A stretch of DNA of 64,000 bases from Phyllobacterium sp. YR531 (GCF_000282595.1 NZ_AKIZ01000019.1:1-64000), one strand, 5' to 3'. Positions 10,138 to 19,481 are shown, counted from the stretch's first letter. Notes: a model not told the origin generated them from the sequence alone. Translations and numbers: made by a program.

Positions 10138-10304
10138 GAGCCTACCCGTCTTTTTATCAGGGGGTTTTATGAGCGTTTACACCTGCGGTCAAACCCGTCT
10201 CTGAAATTCCTTCATTCATGACAAAAAAAGCAATTGTTTTGCCACAAATGAACGGTCTAACTTGACTGATTGACCGGTCGATATTGATTTGAAGGAAATC
10301 TCAA

Positions 10305-10559
10305 ATGCGCTTCTTCGTTGCAGCATTCATGTTCGTCGCTTCCCTGTTTCCAGTTGGCGCGCTGGCCGACGATGCCCAAGGAACGATCACCAAAATCGAC
10401 GAAGACAATTCCACGATCACACTGGACGATGGCAAGGTTTATAAATTGCCGGGCGAGTTTGATCTGAGTGTCATCGAACAGGGCATGAAAGTGACTGTGA
10501 TGTTTGACGTGGTGAACAAGGAACGTTTCATCACTGATATTGAAGAAACAACCGACTAA
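10305..10559 (+). CDS. DUF1344 domain-containing exported small protein
   Basis: An 84-residue protein with a signal peptide (hydrophobic residues 3-20, cleavage predicted after GALA). The mature part is a small beta-rich domain, DAQGTITKIDEDNSTITLDDGKVY, recognisable as DUF1344, found in rhizobia and Brucella. Function is unknown and location is probably periplasmic. It is divergent from aroC across a 167-bp spacer and ends 7 bp before the convergent phosphatase gene. Confidence 0.82.
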   Translation: MRFFVAAFMFVASLFPVGALADDAQGTITKIDEDNSTITLDDGKVYKLPGEFDLSVIEQGMKVTVMFDVVNKERFITDIEETTD

Positions 10560-10566
10560 ACGATTG

Positions 10567-11163
10567 TTACATCCAGGTCAGCTTACCGTTTTCAAGCCGG
10601 AGAATATGATCTTGCGTAATGGCAAGGTTTGCAGCGTCGTGTCCATCAAGACCATTGATCATCTGGAAGATGGTTCGCAGGCAGCCGCCATGGGTGACGC
10701 AGACGGTCGGCCCTTTTACTTCGGATAACCAGCTGGCAACCCGTTTTCCGAGGATTGCATAGCTTTCAGCCGTGGCGCCCGGTGGAACGAAGTTCCATTT
10801 GTCACGCGCCCTCGCCTCGACCAGTTCCGGAGTCTTGGCAGCGATATCTTCAATCATGAAGCCCTGCCAGTCTCCAAAGCTCACTTCCATGAGCCGTGGG
10901 TCAGTCCGGTAAGCATGGGGATCCACACCCATTCGAGTGCGTATGCGCTCCATCGTTTCCCGCGTACGCCGCAAAGGACTGGCCACGAAATCAAACCCCT
11001 CGCCGTCACCGATAAGGGATTTCATCAGATCGCCATTGCGGTCGGCCTGAGCACGGCCGCGCGCATTGATGTCGATGTTTTCCTGGCCCTGAATGCGTTC
11101 AGACACATTCCAGTCCGTCTCGCCATGACGCGAGAAATAGATAATCGTGTCAGGCAAATTCAC
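10567..11163 (-). CDS. Histidine phosphatase (phosphoglycerate mutase-like) family protein
   Basis: About 198 residues. The catalytic phospho-histidine is in the N-terminal motif SRHGETDWN; the second catalytic His is in THGGCLRT near the C-terminus, and SPLRRTRETMER is the middle Arg/Glu motif. I prefer the GTG at 11163, just past the fabI stop, over the ATG at 11202, which would overlap fabI by 32 bp and add an atypical tail. Members of this superfamily dephosphorylate many small phosphates, so no substrate can be named. Confidence 0.8.
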   Translation of the reverse strand: MNLPDTIIYFSRHGETDWNVSERIQGQENIDINARGRAQADRNGDLMKSLIGDGEGFDFVASPLRRTRETMERIRTRMGVDPHAYRTDPRLMEVSFGDWQGFMIEDIAAKTPELVEARARDKWNFVPPGATAESYAILGKRVASWLSEVKGPTVCVTHGGCLRTIFQMINGLDGHDAANLAITQDHILRLENGKLTWM

Positions 11164-11170
11164 TTTGGGA

Positions 11171-11989
11171 TTAATCCTTGACGACTGATATGTCCGGAGC
11201 ATCGACGGCCTTCATGCCAACCACATGATACCCGCTATCAGCATGATGTATCTCGCCCGTGACAGAGCGCGACAAATCCGAGAGGAAATAGAGCCCCGCA
11301 TCGCCAACTTCTTCAATTGTGACGGTACGGCGCAACGGTGCGTTGTATTCGTTCCATTTGAGGATGTAGCGGAAGTCGCCTATGCCGGATGCAGCCAGTG
11401 TCTTGATTGGACCAGCGGAAATCGCGTTGACGCGAATATTGTCCGGGCCAAGGTCGACAGCCAGATATTTTACACTTGCTTCGAGAGCCGCTTTTGCAAC
11501 GCCCATGACATTGTAATTCGGCATGACTTTCTCTGCGCCGTAATAAGTCAGCGTAAGAATAGAGCCACCATCGGTCATCAACTTCTCAGCACGTTTGGCA
11601 ACTGCCGTGAGCGAGTAAACCGAGATCAGCATGGTCTTGGTGAAATTTGCTTCCGACGTGTCGACATAACGGCCAGTCAGTTCATCCTTGTCGGAGAAAC
11701 CAATCGCGTGAACCAGAAAGTCAATCTTGCCCCAATGCTTTTCGAGCGCTTCAAAACACGCATCAATTGTCGATGCGTCCGAAACGTCGCAATGGCCGCA
11801 CAAGAAAGCATCCAGCTCCTGTGCAAGCGGCTCGACACGCTTCTTCAGCGCATCGCCCTGATAGGTGAACGCAAGTTCGGCGCCGGCATCGTGTGCTGCC
11901 TTGGCGATACCCCAGGCGATCGACCGATTGTTGGCGACACCCATTATCAGGCCGCGTTTACCCTGCATCAAACCAGTTTTGGCGGTCAT
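11171..11989 (-). CDS. fabI: Enoyl-[acyl-carrier-protein] reductase (NADH)
   Basis: A 272-residue short-chain-dehydrogenase-like enoyl-ACP reductase that completes each fatty-acid elongation cycle. NADH site: MGVANNRSIAWGIAKA. Active site: Tyr-x6-Lys in YNVMGVAKAALEASVKYLA; SAGPIKTLAASGI is the substrate loop. The family start MTAKTGLMQGKRGLI at 11989 has AAGGG about 9 bases upstream; an in-frame ATG at 12034 would add 15 residues. This is the FabI clade common in Brucella and rhizobia. The downstream phosphatase gene is adjacent on the same strand. Confidence 0.95.
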   Translation of the reverse strand: MTAKTGLMQGKRGLIMGVANNRSIAWGIAKAAHDAGAELAFTYQGDALKKRVEPLAQELDAFLCGHCDVSDASTIDACFEALEKHWGKIDFLVHAIGFSDKDELTGRYVDTSEANFTKTMLISVYSLTAVAKRAEKLMTDGGSILTLTYYGAEKVMPNYNVMGVAKAALEASVKYLAVDLGPDNIRVNAISAGPIKTLAASGIGDFRYILKWNEYNAPLRRTVTIEEVGDAGLYFLSDLSRSVTGEIHHADSGYHVVGMKAVDAPDISVVKD

Positions 11990-12080
11990 ATACCAACCCT
12001 TCATGAGACTTATGATTGTTTTGCGGTATCGCACAGCCCGCGCCGGGCTTCAAGCACACTGTCACCCCGGATTTGGTTTT

Positions 12081-12989
12081 TCAGACGTCAGATTGGCGTA
12101 AAAATGCCTCCAACGCCGGATCGCCCTCCTCTGGAAGCATGATCCGGACATGCGCAAAAAGGTCACCGTGGCTGTCAGGTTTTTTGGGCAAACCCTTGCC
12201 TTTGAGCCTTAAAACGCGGTCAGAACTAGTCCAAGGCGCAATTTTCATCGCTACGCGACCACTTAAAGTTTCAACTTCCTGTCTCGAACCGAGTGCCGCG
12301 TCGCGCAAACTTACGGGCAACTCCACATGGAGGTCTCGACCCTCTACGCGAAATTTAGCGTGCGGTTTGAAGCGGACTGTGACCAAAGCGTCACCCGATG
12401 TCCCGCCCGGAACAGCCTCACCCTGTCCTTTAAGGCGAATCGTTTGTCCATTTTCAACTTGTGCGGGCAGCTTGATGGCCAAGCGTTTGCCATTCGGAAA
12501 AACCGCTTCAACCTTGTCAGCACCTGCGGCCTGTTCCAGTGTCACATCAATCGTGGCCTGAAGATCAGCGCCCTTGCGCGTGCTCCCGCGGCGCGCACCA
12601 CCCATGCCGGCAGTCTCACCAAAAAGGCTACTCAGAATATCTTCTGCTCCGAAACCGGAAGTGCCGCTGCGAAATTCGAAGTTGCCCGGACGTTGCCGGC
12701 CACCGAAACCTGCAAATGGATCGCCACCGCCGCCCGAGAATCCCTCGAATCCCTGCGGAGCGCGCTGCTTGCCTTCATTGTCAATCTCGCCGCGATCAAA
12801 CTGACCCCGGCGATCCTTGTCGCCGACGATTTCATAAGCCTGATTAATTTCAGAGAATTTTGCCTGCGCCTTTGGATCGTCCTGATTTTGGTCGGGATGG
12901 TACTTTTTGGCGAGTTTGCGAAACGCCGATTTTATTTCGTCTGGTTTTGCCGTTTTGGCGACGCCCAGCACGGTATACGGATCGCGCAT
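12081..12989 (-). CDS. DnaJ C-terminal domain protein (CbpA-type co-chaperone)
   Basis: A 302-residue type B J-protein. An N-terminal J domain (residues 1-68) holds the HPD tripeptide in [12 protein letters not shown] Gly/Phe-rich linker ([18 protein letters not shown]) follows, then two beta-barrel substrate-binding domains. There are no CxxCxGxG zinc repeats, which separates it from canonical DnaJ. It stimulates Hsp70 (DnaK) ATPase. It is monocistronic in appearance, upstream of fabI with a gap of about 90 bp. Confidence 0.9.
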   Translation of the reverse strand: MRDPYTVLGVAKTAKPDEIKSAFRKLAKKYHPDQNQDDPKAQAKFSEINQAYEIVGDKDRRGQFDRGEIDNEGKQRAPQGFEGFSGGGGDPFAGFGGRQRPGNFEFRSGTSGFGAEDILSSLFGETAGMGGARRGSTRKGADLQATIDVTLEQAAGADKVEAVFPNGKRLAIKLPAQVENGQTIRLKGQGEAVPGGTSGDALVTVRFKPHAKFRVEGRDLHVELPVSLRDAALGSRQEVETLSGRVAMKIAPWTSSDRVLRLKGKGLPKKPDSHGDLFAHVRIMLPEEGDPALEAFLRQSDV

Positions 12990-13113
12990 GTGAGTGCCTT
13001 TCCTCGCGACATGCGAACAGGTTGTCAGATTGCTTTTTGCCTATATGGGCTTAAATAGGAAGAAATTCCAGATTTTTAACGCAAAAATGAACAATGACGT
13101 TCAGATTTCTTTG

Positions 13114-13584
13114 CTACATTGGTGCAAAGGACTTCAGCGCCCACTGTCCGCCATTCTGCATGCAGGTCTCGCCCTTATAGAGCATCACTCCGTCAAACGA
13201 TTCGCGCGATGTCTGGAATTCGCGGCAAAGACCAGCTTCGTCCTTTTTTTCTGCAATTGCAGTGATCGTGCCCTGACTTCCGGTTTCCGGATTGGACCAA
13301 GGCAATGGCTTATTGCCCCACTGCGTGAAATTGAGGGCCGAAACAATGTTGCGGATCGTGTTCTGATCGGAGGAACTCTTGGTATCCACCTGCTGTGCAG
13401 GACTGACCGAACCGGTTATGGTCGCCTTGTCGGGGACAGCTTTTTCGATGCTGAAATCTTTCATTGCGCAGCCCGAAAGCGCACAAAGAACAACAGCGAC
13501 GGCGAGGCCGGTAAAGGCACCAAAACCTTGCTGTTTTTTTGCAACGAACTTCTTGCTATCGGATTGTAGAAACGCCAAACACAT
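13114..13584 (-). CDS. RT0821/Lpp0805-type surface lipoprotein
   Basis: About 156 residues from the ATG at 13584, which has AGAGAG just upstream; a TTG at 13605 is also in frame. A hydrophobic segment AFTGLAVAVVLCALSGC ends in a lipobox-like L-S-G-C, suggesting an outer-membrane lipoprotein, though about 35 residues precede the cysteine. The C-terminal half (WSNPETGSQGTITAI, CREFQTS, then GQWAL) matches the 17-kDa-antigen-like RT0821/Lpp0805 family. Role unknown. It is divergent from pdxH. Confidence 0.72.
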   Translation of the reverse strand: MCLAFLQSDSKKFVAKKQQGFGAFTGLAVAVVLCALSGCAMKDFSIEKAVPDKATITGSVSPAQQVDTKSSSDQNTIRNIVSALNFTQWGNKPLPWSNPETGSQGTITAIAEKKDEAGLCREFQTSRESFDGVMLYKGETCMQNGGQWALKSFAPM

Positions 13585-13634
13585 ATCTCTCTTTAACAAG
13601 GTCAATTCGAAATGACTATGGGACTATGGATTAA

Positions 13635-14246
13635 ATGAAGTTAACAACAGATGACTTCACTGAAAAATCTGAACCATTCGCCCTCTTCGACGAATGGCTC
13701 GGCGACGCGGTAAAAACGGAACCCAATGATCCCAACGCTGTGGCCCTTGCCACTGTCGACAAGGATGGACTGCCCGATGTTCGCATGGTTCTGCTCAAGG
13801 GTTTCGATAGCCAAGGCTTTGTTTTCTATACTAATTTTGAAAGCCAAAAAGGCGTCGAGATACTAGGCTCCATGAAAGCGGCAATGTGCTTTCACTGGAA
13901 AACATTGCGCAGACAAGTTCGCGTACGGGGTCCAGTCGAGGTTGTCAGTGACGAGGAAGCCGATGCCTATTACGCAACACGTCCGCGCGGCAGCCGTATC
14001 GGAGCATGGGCTTCAAAACAGTCCCGCCCACTGGAGAGCCGCTTTGCCTTGGAGAAGGCGGTGGCCGAATATACGGCCCGCCACGCAATCGGTGAAATCC
14101 CTCGTCCTCAATACTGGTCCGGCTTTCGTATCCGCCCGACATCGATAGAGTTCTGGCATGACAGACCCTTCCGGCTGCACGATCGGGTGGTGTTCAGCCG
14201 CGCGACGCCGGAAGCGGATTGGGGCAAGGAAAGACTCTATCCCTAG
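13635..14246 (+). CDS. pdxH: Pyridoxamine 5'-phosphate oxidase
   Basis: A 203-residue FMN enzyme that oxidises PNP/PMP to pyridoxal 5'-phosphate. FMN-binding residues lie in [21 protein letters not shown]; the C-terminal PdxH signature is seen in [17 protein letters not shown] and [10 protein letters not shown]. Length is typical for the family. The product PLP is needed by the PLP enzyme at 6541-7824. The gene ends 3 bp before a convergent enoyl-CoA hydratase gene. Confidence 0.96.
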   Translation: MKLTTDDFTEKSEPFALFDEWLGDAVKTEPNDPNAVALATVDKDGLPDVRMVLLKGFDSQGFVFYTNFESQKGVEILGSMKAAMCFHWKTLRRQVRVRGPVEVVSDEEADAYYATRPRGSRIGAWASKQSRPLESRFALEKAVAEYTARHAIGEIPRPQYWSGFRIRPTSIEFWHDRPFRLHDRVVFSRATPEADWGKERLYP

Positions 14247-14249
14247 ATT

Positions 14250-15002
14250 TCAGGGTTTCTTCCTCGAGAAGAAATTGACCATGGCATTGCGGGCCTCCTC
14301 GGCCTGCAACCGCTCGCTGAAGTGCTTTGCCTCAAGCTGCATGCGTTCAACTACCGCTTCGCGCGGCATACGCAAGAGATCGCGGGTTATCCGCATCGCT
14401 TCCGGTGGCTTGGCAGCAATATCGGCCGCAGCTTTCAGAACAGTCGCCTCAAGATCGGCAGCCTCGACGATCCTGTAAATAAGCCCGGCATCCTTTGCTT
14501 CCGCCGCGTTCCATCCATCGCCATTGGCGAGAAAAGCGAAGGCGCGTTGCGATCCCATCAAGGCGGGTCCCAGCAAGCTGGAAGCCGCTTCCGGTACAAG
14601 CCCGAGATCGACAAAAGGCGTCTTGAACAGGGATTGCGGTGTCGCGAATGTCAGATCGCAATGAAAATGGATCGTCGATCCAATGCCTATCGCCAGACCA
14701 TCGACACCAGCAAGCAATGGCTTTGTCGAATTAGCCAAGGCTATGAGGAAATCGAACACTTCTGTGCCCATCTGGCCTGACATTGCAAATGCCATGAAAT
14801 CCTGCAGGTCGTTGCCCGCTGAAAAAGCTCCAGGGGTGCCAAAAAACACATTCGCCCTGATTTCTTTGTCGCTATCGCTCTCAACCATAGCTTTGGTCAT
14901 GGCGGCGTACATGGCACGAGTGAGCGCATTTTTCTTATCTGGACGATTAAGGCGAATGATCTGGACAGCACCTTGCCGTTCGACCTGAATATGTTCTGAC
15001 AT
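14250..15002 (-). CDS. Enoyl-CoA hydratase/isomerase family protein
   Basis: A 250-residue crotonase-fold protein. The oxyanion-hole segments are FSAGNDLQDF and a glycine-rich ADG-type stretch (VDGLAIGIGSTI), followed by FKTPFVDLGLVPEAAS. The start at 15002 has AAGGAAAG upstream; a TTG/ATG-type start further out would add about 19 poorly conserved residues. It lies 10 bp downstream of an acyl-CoA dehydrogenase, so the pair catalyses consecutive beta-oxidation steps (dehydrogenation, then hydration). Chain-length or branched-chain preference cannot be told. Confidence 0.9.
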   Translation of the reverse strand: MSEHIQVERQGAVQIIRLNRPDKKNALTRAMYAAMTKAMVESDSDKEIRANVFFGTPGAFSAGNDLQDFMAFAMSGQMGTEVFDFLIALANSTKPLLAGVDGLAIGIGSTIHFHCDLTFATPQSLFKTPFVDLGLVPEAASSLLGPALMGSQRAFAFLANGDGWNAAEAKDAGLIYRIVEAADLEATVLKAAADIAAKPPEAMRITRDLLRMPREAVVERMQLEAKHFSERLQAEEARNAMVNFFSRKKP

Positions 15003-15012
15003 AAAGCTTTCC

Positions 15013-16788
15013 TTACAGACTGAGAGCCGCGCGCGCGCCGAGCACACTTGCAGCGCCATTAATAACGCGATCTTTCAAAGCAGCAGTTTCGCCAAGAAGG
15101 TTCTCTGCAAAATATCGCGCCAAAACCTTGTGGCGGCTGTCGCTGTCAGCCAGCGCACCTTTTGCAAGATATGTTGCACCTGCAGTTAAACCGAAAAGCC
15201 GCAAATATGGCGTCGCACCCGCCAGGGCTTCGCTGATGTGCCCATTTGCCAAGGCATCCCGCAACCAATCGCCAGTGCTTTCCAAATCGTTCAATGCAGA
15301 TTGCAACCGGATTGCGGTCTCTCCAAAATCCGAATTATTCGACACAGCAACAGCATCGGCGATTGTACGAAGCTCGCCAATATAACCCTTGATGTGTTCA
15401 CCGCCACCCAAAGCCAGTTTGCGTTGGACAAGATCAATAGCCTGAATGCCGTTTGTGCCTTCGTAAATCGGCGCAATGCGGGCATCGCGCAGAAACTGGG
15501 CTGCTCCGGTTTCCTCAATAAAGCCCATGCCTCCATGAACCTGTATGCCGATTGACGCGACATCTACGCCTATATCTGTTGAAAAAGCCTTCGCAACCGG
15601 GGTCAGCAAATTTGCCCGATCCGCCCAGTGGCGAGCCTCATCAGCAGTGCCGGTCCTTGCCATGTCCAACGCATGCGCACAGGCGTAGGAAATCGCGCGG
15701 GCTGCGCCTGTCAGGCCCTTCATCGTCAGCAGATTGCGTTGAACGTCGGGGTGTTCGATGATAGGGCTCATGCCTTCACCAGTCCACCCCGGCGCGCGCA
15801 TCTGGCGACGCTCACCGGCGTAGGTCAGCGCTTTCTGATAAGCAGCTTCCGCGACGGCCACGCCCTGAATTCCTACCGCAAGACGGGCATTGTTCATCAT
15901 GGTAAACATGCAGGCCAGCCCGCGATTTTCTTCACCAATCAGCCAGCCGATTGCACCGGGTTCACGACCTTTTGCAAAACCGTCGCCGTAAATCATCGTG
16001 CATGTCGGGGAGCCATGGATGCCCATTTTGTGCTCAATACTACTACAGAACACATCATTGCGTGCCCCGAGGGAGCCATCATCGTTGATGAGAAATTTCG
16101 GCACAAGAAACAACGAAACGCCTTTGGTTCCGGCTGGGGCGTCGGGCAGGCGTGCGAGAACCAGATGGACAATGTTGTCCGTAAGATCATGCTCGCCATA
16201 GGTAATGAAAATCTTGCTGCCGAAGATGCGGTAGGTGCCATCGTCAGCCCGCTCGGCACGCGTACGAAGCGCTCCGACATCTGAGCCTGCCTGCGGCTCG
16301 GTCAGGTTCATCGTGCCCATCCATTCGCCGGAAACCAGCTTCGGAAGGTATTTGTTCTGCAACTCTTCCGTGGCATGCGCTTCGAGCGCTTCGATGGCCC
16401 CGAGTGTCAGCGTCGGCCCGATGCCGAACGCCATGGAACCAGAGTTCCACATTTCAAAAGTCGCAATAGCGAGCATCATCGGCAGGCCCTGCCCACCAAA
16501 CTCTTCCTTGCCGGTTAAGGCATTCCAGCCTCCCGAAATCCATTCCTGATAAACGTCCTTCCAACCCGGGGGCATGGTAATGGCAGCGTCTTTCAGCGGG
16601 GTGCCGTGTTTGTCACCAAGCTGCAGCAGAGGAGCAACGCGCGATGTTGCAAATTTCCCTGCCTCTTCAAGGATAGCATCCACCAGATCATCGGAAAGAT
16701 CGCCAAAGCGGCCCTGCTCCACAGCAGCAGCCAAACCAGCGACGTTTTTCAAAGTATGGGCGATATCCTCGACAGGCGCGCGATACAT
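15013..16788 (-). CDS. Acyl-CoA dehydrogenase (large, about 590-residue type)
   Basis: A 591-residue FAD enzyme of the larger acyl-CoA dehydrogenase class used in fatty-acid oxidation. Motifs: MNLTEPQAGSDVGALRT (substrate/FAD), SIEHKMGIHGSPTC, and QVHGGMGFIEETG with YEGTNGIQA in the C-terminal domain. The start at 16788 (MYRAPVEDI) has GAGGAG 7 bases upstream, better than ATGs 10 residues further out. It heads an operon with the hydratase at 14250. A palindrome at 16858-16871 upstream may be its operator. Confidence 0.93.
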   Translation of the reverse strand: MYRAPVEDIAHTLKNVAGLAAAVEQGRFGDLSDDLVDAILEEAGKFATSRVAPLLQLGDKHGTPLKDAAITMPPGWKDVYQEWISGGWNALTGKEEFGGQGLPMMLAIATFEMWNSGSMAFGIGPTLTLGAIEALEAHATEELQNKYLPKLVSGEWMGTMNLTEPQAGSDVGALRTRAERADDGTYRIFGSKIFITYGEHDLTDNIVHLVLARLPDAPAGTKGVSLFLVPKFLINDDGSLGARNDVFCSSIEHKMGIHGSPTCTMIYGDGFAKGREPGAIGWLIGEENRGLACMFTMMNNARLAVGIQGVAVAEAAYQKALTYAGERRQMRAPGWTGEGMSPIIEHPDVQRNLLTMKGLTGAARAISYACAHALDMARTGTADEARHWADRANLLTPVAKAFSTDIGVDVASIGIQVHGGMGFIEETGAAQFLRDARIAPIYEGTNGIQAIDLVQRKLALGGGEHIKGYIGELRTIADAVAVSNNSDFGETAIRLQSALNDLESTGDWLRDALANGHISEALAGATPYLRLFGLTAGATYLAKGALADSDSRHKVLARYFAENLLGETAALKDRVINGAASVLGARAALSL

Positions 16789-16857
16789 ACACAGTCTCCT
16801 CATCCGGTAATGCGACATGACATTGCAACCGCTGGGTGCCTAAAGGCAAGAGGATTT

Positions 16858-16871
16858 TTACGTAAACGTAA
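16858..16871. promoter_or_regulatory. Candidate fatty-acid/branched-chain catabolism operator
   Basis: The 14-bp perfect palindrome TTACGTAAACGTAA lies 70 bases upstream of the acyl-CoA dehydrogenase start. It resembles sites of the form TTACGTnnACGTAA reported for regulators of fatty-acid or branched-chain degradation (MerR-type LiuR, TetR-type FadR/PsrA). Which regulator acts here is inference. Confidence 0.5.
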
Positions 16872-16963
16872 GTATTGGTCGGTTTTATATAGCTCTCCCA
16901 TAGTGTTAAGAGGAAAAATATTTGATCAAAAGTGGAATTTATTCAGCCTGCCAAGCCAGAATC

Positions 16964-18145
16964 CTATCGCGCAATCGAGAATCTGCGCATTGCAAACAGA
17001 CCTACCCAAGCGCCAAAACTGCAAAAAACGAGGAACACCCATCCGGATAAAGCTCCAGCATGAACGCCGGAGAGGAGTACACCCACTGTGCAGCCCAGCC
17101 CAGTCATGGCGCCCCAGCCCATGAGGATTCCCCCCATACTTCCGCGTATCACATCCCGCAGCGTTGGCCGTTTCGGCTGAAATTGCCCCGCACCGAAAGC
17201 GGCAGCAAAACTTGCAAGTACCATCCCGAGCACGAACAGCCCATTTGGTGAGAATACAGTATTCTTTATGATCGTCGCACATCCACGCAATGTATCGAGG
17301 CCCAAAAGCGTATCCGGTATGACAGCCGCCGCCGTTCCCGCAGTGCGAACAATGCTTCCAAGTTCCGCAGTAACGCCAAGTGGCGCGATGCGTAAAAATG
17401 CAAAAGCCGAAATGAGTGCCACGAGAATCCCCACGGTGATGGGTGGCCATCGCTCAACGAAGACTGCCTTCATCGCACTCGCCAGATCAATAAAATCACT
17501 CTGGGCAGTATGCCGTGCTGAAGCCAGTTTAAGCGCAATTACGGCGAGGAAGGCACAAACTCCAAGGCTAAGCGCGATTGTTGCTGGATAGCCGATGGAG
17601 TGCGGCAGCCAGACAGATGGGGAATTTGCGACCGATGCCAAGTATAGCGGATTCCATGTCATAAAGCCTATCAGAAACCCGATTGCCGCTCCCCCCAGCG
17701 CAAATGGCGACACAGGCGATCCTTCACCCAATCTGTATATATGCGCGGAAAGACACGACCCGGACATAGCCATCCCCAAACCAAACACAAATGCTGCAAG
17801 CCCAAGCACAGGACCAACGGGACCTATATGAGCGTTAGGTGGTAGACGACCTAATATGGGCACCGGCACCCAAGCCATCATCACGATGTGGTAGAAAACA
17901 ACGCCTGCTGCCAAGGCTACGAGAATAGCGATTACACCCTTGGGATCACGCTGCTCTACAAGATCGCGAAAGTTGCAAAGAAAACAAAAACGGGATCGCT
18001 GCAGGACGATGCCGAATGCAGCGCCTGTCAACAAAGAGAAAGCAAGGCTCCTCCCACCCTCCAGCCCTGAAATGCTGTTGGCCAAATATGCCAGGCCAAA
18101 AAGAATCAACAGGGGAACAATGACGCGCGTACTGAGTAAATTCAT
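16964..18145 (-). CDS. YeeE/YedE family membrane transporter (thiosulfate/sulfur uptake)
   Basis: A 393-residue polytopic membrane protein, about nine to twelve hydrophobic segments. It has the repeated glycine/cysteine motifs of the YeeE/YedE (TsuA) family: FGIVLQRSRFCFLCNFRD, GLGMAMSGSCLSAHIYRLGEG, DTLRGCATIIKN and MTGLGCTVGVLLSGVHAG. In TsuA proteins such cysteines pass thiosulfate across the inner membrane. The next gene upstream (18213) encodes an exported rhodanese 67 bp away, so the two probably form one operon for periplasmic thiosulfate or polysulfide handling. Confidence 0.9.
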   Translation of the reverse strand: MNLLSTRVIVPLLILFGLAYLANSISGLEGGRSLAFSLLTGAAFGIVLQRSRFCFLCNFRDLVEQRDPKGVIAILVALAAGVVFYHIVMMAWVPVPILGRLPPNAHIGPVGPVLGLAAFVFGLGMAMSGSCLSAHIYRLGEGSPVSPFALGGAAIGFLIGFMTWNPLYLASVANSPSVWLPHSIGYPATIALSLGVCAFLAVIALKLASARHTAQSDFIDLASAMKAVFVERWPPITVGILVALISAFAFLRIAPLGVTAELGSIVRTAGTAAAVIPDTLLGLDTLRGCATIIKNTVFSPNGLFVLGMVLASFAAAFGAGQFQPKRPTLRDVIRGSMGGILMGWGAMTGLGCTVGVLLSGVHAGALSGWVFLVFCSFGAWVGLFAMRRFSIAR

Positions 18146-18212
18146 TGATCAACTCTCGTCAAAAAGCAGGCGATGTTCTCGCCTGCTTTGATCTGATGTC
18201 GAAATCCCGAGC

Positions 18213-19130
18213 TTATTTACCCGTCCAAACTGTCCCGGAAACGTTGGTAATCGGGACACCCACGGCATTGCCATATTCCGTCCAGGAGCCGTCATAGTTT
18301 TTCACATCGTAACCAAGGATACGCTTCAATGCGAACCAGGTGTGCGAAGACCTTTCGCCGATACGGCAATAGGTAATGACGGGTTTCGAGCCATCAATTC
18401 CCTTTGCCGCATAGATGGCTTTGATTTCATCAGGTGATTTGAATGTTCCGTCTTCCTTGACGATTGTTCCCCATGGCACGTTTACCGCGCTTGGAATGTG
18501 ACCTGCACGAAGTGACAACTCCTTCACACCTTCCGGTGCGAAAACCTTGCCGGAAAACTCATCCTTGGAACGAATATCTATAAGGTGATGATCGTTTTTG
18601 CCTTCAGCAACTGCCAGGACATCGGTAAATCGTGCTCGAAGCTTATTGTCACGTTCCGGCAACTCCAGTTTTGTAACCTTGAACTCGGAAGTATTCGTTT
18701 CCAAAGGAAGTCCCTTGGCTTCCCAAAGCTTACGACCACCGTCCAGTAATTTCACCTGATCCCCAAGACCGTAAACGTCGAAAACCCACGCGCCCCAAGC
18801 GGCAAACCAATTGTTGTTGTCGCCATAAAGAACAATGGTCGTATCCTTATCGATACCCAATGACTGCAATTTTTCCTGAAATTTTTCACGTGTAGCAATA
18901 TCCCGCCTAACGGGATCGACAAGATCCACATGCCAGTTGAGATTGCCTGAGCCGGGAATATGTCCGCGTTCATAAACACCGGTATCGACGCTAACCTCAA
19001 TCACCCTCACCGAAGAATTCTTGAGATTGTCCTGCAGCCATTCCGCAGTGACCAAAGGTTCTGATGCTTGCGCTGTGGCCGCCAAAAGCAGTCCACTTAC
19101 GAATATGAAAGCCTTATAAAACCGTTTCAA
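18213..19130 (-). CDS. Exported thiosulfate sulfurtransferase (tandem rhodanese)
   Basis: A 305-residue protein with a signal peptide (MKRFYKAFIFVSGLLLAATAQA), placing it in the periplasm. Two rhodanese domains follow. The N-terminal one (about 25-150) lacks a catalytic Cys (TIVLYGDNNNWF). The C-terminal one carries the active-site loop VITYCRIGERSSHTW. Such enzymes move sulfane sulfur from thiosulfate to a thiophilic acceptor. Its partner is the YeeE/YedE transporter immediately downstream. Confidence 0.92.
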   Translation of the reverse strand: MKRFYKAFIFVSGLLLAATAQASEPLVTAEWLQDNLKNSSVRVIEVSVDTGVYERGHIPGSGNLNWHVDLVDPVRRDIATREKFQEKLQSLGIDKDTTIVLYGDNNNWFAAWGAWVFDVYGLGDQVKLLDGGRKLWEAKGLPLETNTSEFKVTKLELPERDNKLRARFTDVLAVAEGKNDHHLIDIRSKDEFSGKVFAPEGVKELSLRAGHIPSAVNVPWGTIVKEDGTFKSPDEIKAIYAAKGIDGSKPVITYCRIGERSSHTWFALKRILGYDVKNYDGSWTEYGNAVGVPITNVSGTVWTGK

Positions 19131-19481
19131 AACTGCTCTCCTTGATTAAATGATCTCGCTCGTATCTTTGCGAAAGAGGACAGCCGTTAAAAGAAACAAA
19201 ACTCCAAATTTCTGGCGCACGATAAAAATCATCAGGTATAGATAAGGCGAAAAGCGATAAAACCGCTTTGGTTCATGCGGATGTAATAGTTATACCTTCA
19301 ATATCAAATCTGGATTCACTTGAAATACTTACATCAATTTGGCGCTGAACCAGACCTAATCCGCAGCTTCTCCAATACGTCATGTCCGTATCAACACTCT
19401 GTTAACATTAACGCCATGTTAACCCAATGACGCCACCATCCTCATTGGTATCCAAACAGCATTCCCTTACGAGGCAGCATA
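19131..19481. other. Divergent intergenic region, rhodanese/lysozyme
   Basis: A 351-bp AT-rich spacer between divergent genes. It contains no credible ORF. It must hold the promoters of both genes, and it contains a full CtrA-type box at 19408-19423. I saw no operator-like palindrome of comparable quality on the rhodanese side. Confidence 0.7.
19408..19423 (+). promoter_or_regulatory. CtrA-binding box upstream of the GH25 gene
   Basis: The sequence TTAA-CGCCATG-TTAAC matches the cell-cycle regulator CtrA consensus TTAA-N7-TTAAC exactly. Another GTTAAC half-site lies 6 bp upstream (19401-19406). It sits about 60 bases before the lysozyme start codon. Binding is inference. Confidence 0.55.

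Noticed and set aside
9373-10221. A 282-codon plus-strand frame opposite aroC
   Set aside because: Antisense to chorismate synthase, no motifs and composition reflecting the other strand.
11225-12142. A 305-codon plus-strand frame opposite fabI
   Set aside because: Shadow of fabI; no homology recognised.
13614-13650. TTAA-N6-TTAAC near the pdxH start as a CtrA site
   Set aside because: Spacer is 6 rather than 7, and it overlaps the coding start.
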